Source: Bradyrhizobium nivariense
GTDB lineage: Bacteria; Pseudomonadota; Alphaproteobacteria; Rhizobiales; Xanthobacteraceae
Length of the DNA stretch: 64,000 nucleotides
Direction: 5' to 3'
NCBI RefSeq assembly: GCF_029846715.1
Contig: NZ_JARVWW010000024.1
Location: forward strand, 1-64,000
Position numbers and translations under genes: made by a program. Below are positions 62,675-64,000 of this stretch, piece after piece (position 1 is the stretch's first letter; each line of letters begins with the position of its first letter). The notes below the pieces were generated by a model. That model saw only the letters and a program-made list of their open reading frames with translations, was not told the DNA's origin and made no database searches.

Positions 62675-63667
62675 TTATTCTGCCGCTTGCGCAATCCGAC
62701 GCTGCGCGCGCTTTGCGGCATAGGCCGCGGCCGCCTCGCGCACCCAGGCGCCCTCGTCGTGCGCCTTGCGGCGCGCGGCAAGCCGATCGCGGTTGCACGG
62801 GCCATTGCCGGCGAGCACCTGCTTGAACTCGGTCCAGTCAATCTCGCTGTAACGCCAGTGCCCGTCCGCATCCTGAATCATGCCGGGATCGGGAATGCTG
62901 AGGCCGAGATATTGCGCCTGCGGCACGGTGGCATCGACGAATTTCTGGCGCAGCTCGTCATTGGAGAAGCGCTTGATCTTCCATTTCGTCGAGGTGTCGC
63001 TGTGCTGGCTGGTGGCATCGGGCGGGCCGAACATCATCAGCACCGGCCACCACCACCTGTTCAAGGCGTCCTGCGCCATCGCCTTCTGCTCGTCCGAGCC
63101 GCGGCACAGCGTCAGCATGATCTCATAGCCCTGGCGCTGGTGGAACGACTCCTCCTTGCAGACGCGGATCATCGCGCGCGCGTAGGGACCGTAGGAGCAG
63201 CGACACAGCGGGATCTGGTTCATGATCGCGGCGCCGTCGACCAGCCAGCCGACGGTGCCGATGTCGGCCCAGGTCAGCGTCGGATAGTTGAAGATCGAGG
63301 AATATTTTGCCTTGCCCGCAAGCATGGCATCGACCAGCTCTTCGCGCGAAGTACCGAGCGTCTCGGCGGCTGCATAGAGATAGAGCCCGTGGCCACACTC
63401 GTCCTGCACCTTGGCGAGCAGCGCGGCCTTGCGGCGCAAGGATGGCGCGCGCGTGATCCAATTGCCTTCGGGCAGCATGCCGACGATTTCGGAATGAGCG
63501 TGCTGGGAGATCTGGCGGGTGAGAGTCTTGCGATAGGCCGCCGGCATCCAGTCGTTCGGCTCGATGCGCTCGTCGGCATCGATGCGCGTCTGGAACTGCG
63601 CGGCCGTGGCCGCGTCCTCAAGACCGCGATCATCGGCCTCCGCCATGTTCAGCGCCTGGGTATACAT
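62675..63667 (-). CDS. paaA: 1,2-phenylacetyl-CoA epoxidase catalytic subunit
   Basis: The diiron monooxygenase subunit, 330 residues. The paired EXXH metal motifs are seen in KVQDECGHGLYLY and VCKEESFHQRQGYE, with the accompanying glutamates. It epoxidises the ring of phenylacetyl-CoA. The ATG at 63667 has a well-placed GGGAGG six bases upstream; the ATG at 63673 lies directly on that site. It is first in paaABCDE-I-K, with the PaaX-like gene upstream. Confidence 0.95.
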   Translation of the reverse strand: MYTQALNMAEADDRGLEDAATAAQFQTRIDADERIEPNDWMPAAYRKTLTRQISQHAHSEIVGMLPEGNWITRAPSLRRKAALLAKVQDECGHGLYLYAAAETLGTSREELVDAMLAGKAKYSSIFNYPTLTWADIGTVGWLVDGAAIMNQIPLCRCSYGPYARAMIRVCKEESFHQRQGYEIMLTLCRGSDEQKAMAQDALNRWWWPVLMMFGPPDATSQHSDTSTKWKIKRFSNDELRQKFVDATVPQAQYLGLSIPDPGMIQDADGHWRYSEIDWTEFKQVLAGNGPCNRDRLAARRKAHDEGAWVREAAAAYAAKRAQRRIAQAAE

Positions 63668-63704
63668 GCGCATCCTCCCGCTTTTATTGGGAGGAAATAT
63701 ATAT

Positions 63705-63733
63705 CAGAAATTATCTCATGCAAGATATTTCTG
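63705..63733. promoter_or_regulatory. Near-perfect palindrome in the paaA promoter gap
   Basis: CAGAAATTATCT at 63705-63716 and AGATATTTCTG at 63723-63733 are inverted copies except for one extra base, around CATGCA. It lies 38 bases before the paaA start and 17 bases after the stop of the upstream gene. On the minus strand a TTGCAT and a TATATT 16 bases apart form a possible promoter overlapping it. A regulator site for PaaX or a PaaR-like repressor is likely. Confidence 0.65.
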
Positions 63734-63750
63734 TAACATAAAGATCAGGC

Positions 63751-64000
63751 CTAGAATCTCCTTTCCAGGAGTTTTCGCGCCGGCGGCAATGGCCCTTTTT
63801 CATTGGTTCCATGGCCATCAAGCCATTGTTCCGATGGAGCAAGCAGCGCGCGATAGATGTCGCCGCACAGCGCGCGGGCGGCCCTGCCCGGCCAGTCCGC
63901 CGGAAGCAGGCTTTCGGGCAGCAGCGGATCGCGCAGCACGACGCGGCGGTAATAGTGGATCAGGAGGATGCGCGCGGCAAACGCGTCGGCCTCGGACAGC
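63751..64000 (-). CDS. paaX: C-terminal part of a PaaX-like repressor (runs off the window)
   Basis: The visible 82 residues read in frame from the window edge to TAG at 63751. They include FAARILLIHYYRRVVLRDP and LLPADWPGRAARALCGDIY, the C-terminal pattern of PaaX proteins. The start lies beyond 64000. PaaX represses paa genes until phenylacetyl-CoA binds. It is on the same strand and directly upstream of paaA, so it may be transcribed with it or independently. The rest of the gene is needed to be certain. Confidence 0.75.
   Translation of the reverse strand, partial: LSEADAFAARILLIHYYRRVVLRDPLLPESLLPADWPGRAARALCGDIYRALLAPSEQWLDGHGTNEKGPLPPARKLLERRF

Overview
The window looks like a chromosomal segment of an alphaproteobacterium of the Bradyrhizobium type. 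The basis is high GC with strong third-position G/C bias, genome-style palindromic intergenic repeats of several families, many CoA-ester catabolism genes, Liv- and Aap-type ABC transporters, and a phenylacetate (paa) operon. The genus is inferred from gene and repeat style, not from a marker gene. No rRNA, tRNA, CRISPR array, phage or transposase gene was seen.

Region by region. (1) 0.1-13.5 kb: acyl-CoA and beta-oxidation-like genes. These are an acyl-CoA ligase, two acyl-CoA dehydrogenases, two enoyl-CoA hydratases, an APH-type kinase-fold protein with a DUF6285-like partner, an SDR, a VOC protein, a YghU-type GST, a nitronate monooxygenase-like flavoprotein and a TLP1-type thiolase. Several palindromic repeats separate them. 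(2) 13.6-19.9 kb: an RND efflux pair (adaptor and inner-membrane pump) and a chemoreceptor with a clear terminator. (3) 20.0-23.8 kb: a complete four-carbon acid-sugar module (ltnD-otnI-otnK, with otnC divergent). It should take L-threonate or a related tetronate to dihydroxyacetone phosphate. (4) 24.1-28.6 kb: a Liv-type ABC transporter whose livH is split by a one-base frameshift. (5) 28.7-33.9 kb: a DUF1445 protein, a divergent LysR regulator with a palindromic operator candidate, an M20 amidohydrolase, a D-2-hydroxyacid dehydrogenase and an Ldh2-type dehydrogenase. (6) 34.0-37.7 kb: a lower-GC pair, a probable lipoprotein and a 958-residue membrane protein with a split patatin-like domain. 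This is the least explained part of the window. (7) 38.0-41.5 kb: tartrate/D-malate dehydrogenase, an SDR with a degenerate active site, and an amidase with a TTG start.

(8) 41.6-48.0 kb: Aap-type permeases, divergent from an RpiR-type regulator, a class III aminotransferase, the Aap-type binding protein and an Asp/Glu racemase-family protein. No ATP-binding subunit is present. (9) 48.0-53.5 kb: a TetR regulator divergent from a 3Fe-4S ferredoxin, a P450, an MHS-type permease, a sulfite-oxidase-fold enzyme and a hydrolase-OsmC fusion, probably one operon. (10) 53.6-57.1 kb: a MocR regulator with operator-like repeats, a divergent EamA permease and a YedE-type membrane protein. (11) 57.1-64.0 kb: a quinone oxidoreductase and paaK, paaI, paaE, paaD, paaC, paaB, paaA. 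The C-terminal part of a PaaX-like regulator lies upstream, and a near-perfect palindrome sits in the promoter gap.

Start sites were chosen by Shine-Dalgarno spacing, family length and overlap with the preceding gene. Many long reading frames opposite these genes are high-GC shadows and were left out.
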